A stretch of 64,000 nt of DNA from positions 37,587 to 101,586 of the forward strand of contig NZ_JWIF01000072.1 of the NCBI RefSeq assembly GCF_000812685.1, written 5' to 3'. The stretch's first letter is position 1; the number at the start of each line of letters is the position of its first letter. The position numbers and the translations under genes were made by a program. This DNA comes from Halocynthiibacter namhaensis (GTDB lineage Bacteria > Pseudomonadota > Alphaproteobacteria > Rhodobacterales > Rhodobacteraceae). The notes under the pieces are model-generated. The model did no database searches and was not told the DNA's origin. It saw nothing but the letters and a program-made list of their open reading frames with translations. Positions 61,778 through 64,000 of the stretch are shown one piece after another.

Positions 61778-62005
61778 TCAAAGCCGGAAATATCTAGACC
61801 TAGATGGTCCAAGGTTGGGGGCAAGTGCAGGGTTGCGAAGAACATTGACTTCTTTTGGACCCAATTTCGGGGGTGAGTTAGTGGCACAGCTGGTTGTCTC
61901 ATTGTTTCATTTCAAGAGGTCTCTAGCACAGGACAAAAAATCTTCTTTCTTTCCAATTTTGCTCTTGAACTAACTGTCAGACCAAAGTATCCCAGCGCTC
62001 ACAGT

Positions 62006-62080
62006 TGGGGTGTAGCCAAGTGGTAAGGCAACGCTTTTTGGTAGCGTGTACCGTAGGTTCGAATCCTACCACCCCAGCCA
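62006..62080 (+). tRNA. tRNA-Gln(UUG)
   Basis: 75 nt with encoded CCA. Acceptor TGGGGTG pairs with CACCCCA; D-arm GCCA...GGC; anticodon stem ACGCT/AGCGT around loop TTTTGGT gives anticodon TTG (reads CAA, Gln); T-arm GTAGG-TTCGAAT-CCTAC. All stems are intact, so it should be functional. It lies among insertion-sequence and phage-type remnants on an extrachromosomal replicon. The 155 bp after it hold no clear gene. Confidence 0.95.
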
Positions 62081-62235
62081 TAGAATTCTCTTAGATATCG
62101 TCAGATAGAACAGGCCGCCCTCGGGTGGGTTGCCGTGATTTCTGCCCCATAAACTGCCCCAGGTGCCCCCGAAGATTACTCTCCGGGGGTGCTGAGGGTT
62201 TCGGTGAAACGAGTCGGGGAAGACTGACGCTCGGG

Positions 62236-62396
62236 TCAGAGCAGGTCGAAGTCCACGCCGTTGGCCGCGAACTCCCAGTCATCCCTCTTGTTGTCCGCCT
62301 GCGTCCCGAACTCCAAATGCTCGGGGTTGAAGCACTGCCTGTTGTGGCTGCGATGTCTGACGACCGTGTCGTGCCCCACGGCGATCCCCTCGAGAA
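62236..62396 (-). pseudogene. HNH endonuclease C-terminal fragment, inverted copy
   Basis: The minus strand encodes LEGIAVGHDTVVRHRSHNRQ followed by CFNPEHLEFGTQADNKRDDW and a natural-looking end DFDLL. This is the zinc-binding HNH core of a phage-type endonuclease. The similarity to the plus-strand copy ends sharply at 62396, upstream of which unrelated sequence begins, so the gene lacks its N-terminus. A longer open frame (to 62601) exists but is fused to foreign sequence. Confidence 0.65.
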
Positions 62397-62583
62397 GGCC
62401 AAGTGGGGTGGAAATACCTTTGCCAGAGTGGTTTGGGTCGAGCCTGAATACTCTGTCGGCAAAGGTAAGGTCCTTGGTCCCGATGGTTATCAGCAAAACC
62501 TGGCAGAGCACCTGGAGACGCCCTGTCCGCTGAATGGCGCAATTGCGGCAACCGCATCTGCTGCTGTGGGAGACCTGTACTGA
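62397..62583 (+). pseudogene. C-terminal fragment of an unknown phage-type gene
   Basis: The plus frame KWGGNTFARVVWVEPEYSVG...SAAVGDLY stops with a TGA that overlaps the ATG of the HNH gene (TGATG). This is the arrangement expected for two coupled genes in a phage. Its 5-prime part is missing, replaced by the inverted HNH fragment. Family not recognised. Confidence 0.45.
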
Positions 62584-62915
62584 TGCTGGACCGTGAACCA
62601 TTCATCTACGAGGAAGAAATCGAGGCCTGGCTTCGGGAGATCATAGAAAACCACCACGAGGAGGCCCGTTCGCGGGTCTCCACACTCCTCGAAACCGCGA
62701 CCCGAACCGACACCAACTGCCTCACCCGTGACACCACAGGACCAGCCAAGGTACGTTTCCGTGGCAGGCAGATGGAGGGCTACAGGTTTGTTCTCTGTGT
62801 TCTCGAGGGGATCGCCGTGGGGCACGACACGGTCGTCAGACATCGCTGCCACAACAGGCAGTGCTTCAACCCCGAGCATTTGGAGTTCGGGACGCAGGCG
62901 GACAACAAGAGGGAT
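62583..62915 (+). CDS. HNH endonuclease, phage type, 3-prime truncated
   Basis: Starts MLDREPFIYEEEIEAWLREI. The HNH core is VVRHRCHNRQCFNPEHLEFG followed by TQADNKRD, the H-x-C-N...C-N-P-x-H-L pattern of small homing or phage packaging-associated nucleases. The match to the inverted copy ends at 62915, where a 20-bp insertion-sequence end begins. The reading frame continues through unrelated sequence to 63080. Its true C-terminus is lost, though the nuclease core is intact. Confidence 0.65.
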
Positions 62916-63024
62916 AAACCCGGTCTGGTTCAAAAGGACGGGTGTGCCCGAACACTTCACGGCGTCGATCGTGGGCCACAAGTCTGCCCGGTCCGAGAAC
63001 AAGCTGAACCAGACCGGGTTTATC
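62913..63024. repeat. Two insertion-sequence ends facing apart, 20-bp arms
   Basis: TGAACCAGACCGGGTTTATC occurs at 63005-63024 and its exact complement at 62913-62932, 72 bp apart. The right copy is the terminal repeat of the IS3 element that follows. The left copy has no element body beyond it. Confidence 0.8.
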
Positions 63025-63040
63025 GGAGACAGTTGAGTTC

Positions 63041-63943
63041 CTATTCTGCGGCGAGAGTAACAGTGTTCAGGCTGTCATAGAAGTTCCTTTCTGCATGTGC
63101 TGGAGCAATGTATCCGATGGGTCCAAAGCGGCGTTCGTGATTGAACCAATGGACCCAATCGAGCGTGGCAAATTCGACGTCTTTTTTGCCTTGCCAAGGG
63201 CCCTCATGTTCAATGACCTCAGCCTTGTAGAGGCCATTAATTGTCTCGGCCATCGCATTGTCATAGCTGTCACCAACGCTGCCGACTGAGGGATCAATTT
63301 TGGCTTCCTCAAGCCGTTAAGTGTATTTGATCGACAAATATTGAACGCCCCTGTCACTGTGATGAATAAGTATTTTGGGGTCCGGTTGACGCGCAGCCAG
63401 CGCCTGGTTCAAAGCATCAAGCACCATCTGGGCATTGGGAGAAGAAGAGACTTTCCAGCCAACAATGTAGCGCGCAAAGACATCAATGATAAACGCCACA
63501 TACACAAAGCCGACTGCGGTCCTGACGTAGGTAAAGTCTGCAACCCACAAGATGTTCGGGGCCGGTGCTTTGAATTCTCGGTTCACTTTGTCTTCAGGGC
63601 ATGGCAAGGCAGGGTTGCTTTTCGTCGTAGTCACCTTTCCGCGTGTAATTCCCTGTATCCCCATGCTTTTCATAAGGCGAACAACCGTGCAACGGGCGAC
63701 GACAAACCCATCGTCGAGCAAGTCATGCCAGATCTTAACCGCCCCATAGCGCTTCCCGCTATTCTCCCAGAAATGGGTGATCCTAGTCATTATGATGGCA
63801 TCACGCTTTGCTCGATCCGATGCCTTCTTGGGATAACGATCAATCGACTTGCGGTGGTAATAGGTGGAAGGCGCGATCGGCAAAACATTGCAAATCACCT
63901 CGACGCCAAGATGATCACGGTGGTCATCTATAAACATGATCAT
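63041..63943 (-). pseudogene. IS3-family transposase orfB with premature stop
   Basis: Integrase-core protein: FGVEVICNVL-type opening (here LGVEVICNVLPIAPSTYYHR), YGAVKIWHDLLDDGFVVARC, LWVADFTYVRTA (first Asp of DDE), and HHSDRGVQYLSIKYT (second Asp). After a TAA stop (63317-63319) the same frame continues as RLEEAKIDPSVGSVGDSYDN, AMAETINGLYKAEVI (Glu of DDE) and ends at 63041. The usual sequence is KYTERLE, so one base change turned a Glu codon into TAA. The enzyme is therefore probably inactive. Its ATG overlaps the orfA stop. Confidence 0.85.
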
Positions 63944-64000
63944 CTCTTCCGTAGGCGGTCGAGGTCCGCCGCCGCGAAAAAAGCTGACGCCTTACGAAGG
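63940..64000 (-). CDS. IS3-family orfA, C-terminal fragment
   Basis: The minus strand reads LRKASAFFAAADLDRLRKR then TGA, the standard end of IS3 orfA proteins. The stop overlaps the orfB ATG (ATGA), where IS3 elements make the OrfAB fusion by frameshifting. The rest lies beyond the window. Confidence 0.75.
   Translation of the reverse strand, partial: LRKASAFFAAADLDRLRKR

Larger units (their letters stand above)
62281..62915. repeat. 116-bp inverted repeat (two HNH copies)
   Basis: 62281-62396 and 62800-62915 are reverse complements with a single mismatch seen by eye. They enclose 403 bp. The near identity indicates recent duplication and inversion, or two insertions of the same phage gene in opposite orientation. 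Confidence 0.85.
63005..64000 (-). mobile_element. IS3-family insertion sequence, extends past the window
   Basis: Starts at the terminal sequence TGAACCAGACCGGG (63005) and contains, on the minus strand, the end of orfA and a full orfB with one stop codon. The other end lies outside the window. Confidence 0.85.

Noticed and set aside
62125..62583. A single intact 152-residue plus-strand gene
   Set aside because: Its first half is the antisense of the inverted HNH fragment. Only the part from 62397 looks like genuine coding sequence.

Overview
The gene content points to an alphaproteobacterium of the Rhodobacteraceae (marine Roseobacter group). The window comes from an extrachromosomal replicon (plasmid or chromid), because a complete replication and partition module lies at 46.2-50.5 kb: ParB and ParA on the minus strand, an AT-rich stretch followed by 22-bp iterons, and a Rep_3-type initiator on the plus strand. 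I did not try to fix genus or species.

Layout. 0-7.2 kb: an amino-acid catabolic region with the end of an ABC permease, an Lrp-type regulator, an aldehyde dehydrogenase, a class III aminotransferase and an M20 amidohydrolase on plus, facing a diaminopropionate ammonia-lyase-like enzyme and a second M20 enzyme on minus. 7.4-10.9 kb: a cobalamin riboswitch controlling a DUF1636 protein and an ABC importer (ATPase, binding protein, permease). 10.9-13.8 kb: two minus-strand secreted-type genes, an RTX lipase and a Hint-domain protein, each broken by a single-base frameshift. 14.0-21.0 kb: a six-gene minus-strand catabolic operon of unknown substrate (Ldh-like dehydrogenase, three uncharacterised proteins, an odd M19 dipeptidase homologue, an aldehyde dehydrogenase) with a divergent LysR gene.

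21.2-29.6 kb: a plus-strand capsule operon. It encodes a CDP-ribitol-type cytidylyltransferase, an SDR reductase, two TagF/TarF-like polyol-phosphate transferases, a membrane protein, and the KpsE, KpsM and KpsT exporter parts. This predicts a teichoic-acid-like polyol-phosphate capsule in a Gram-negative. 29.5-39.4 kb: an eight-gene minus-strand catabolic operon (two SDRs, a ThDP enzyme, HyuA, HyuB, a uronate-dehydrogenase-like protein, a FAD oxidase, a LysR regulator). 39.7-42.6 kb: lipA, a sodium:alanine/glycine symporter and a Usp protein. 42.7-46.2 kb: a frameshifted AraC/GlxA-type regulator, a TPR protein and a PhnD-like protein.

50.8-59.9 kb: a very long DUF11-type repeat protein ending in an SdrD-B-like domain, broken into two frames, followed by a large outer-membrane beta-barrel protein that is probably its partner. 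60.3-61.3 kb: a LicD-family phosphotransferase fused to a choline-phosphate-type cytidylyltransferase. 61.4-64.0 kb: a scrap zone with a truncated epimerase start, IS3 remnants, an intact tRNA-Gln(UUG), two inverted copies of a phage-type HNH gene and an IS3-family element running off the end.

Two themes stand out. One is cell-surface polyol-phosphate or phosphocholine chemistry, in the capsule operon and the LicD-cytidylyltransferase fusion. The other is a series of single-base frameshifts, two of them in homopolymers of six or seven bases, which are either assembly errors, pseudogenes or phase-variable tracts.
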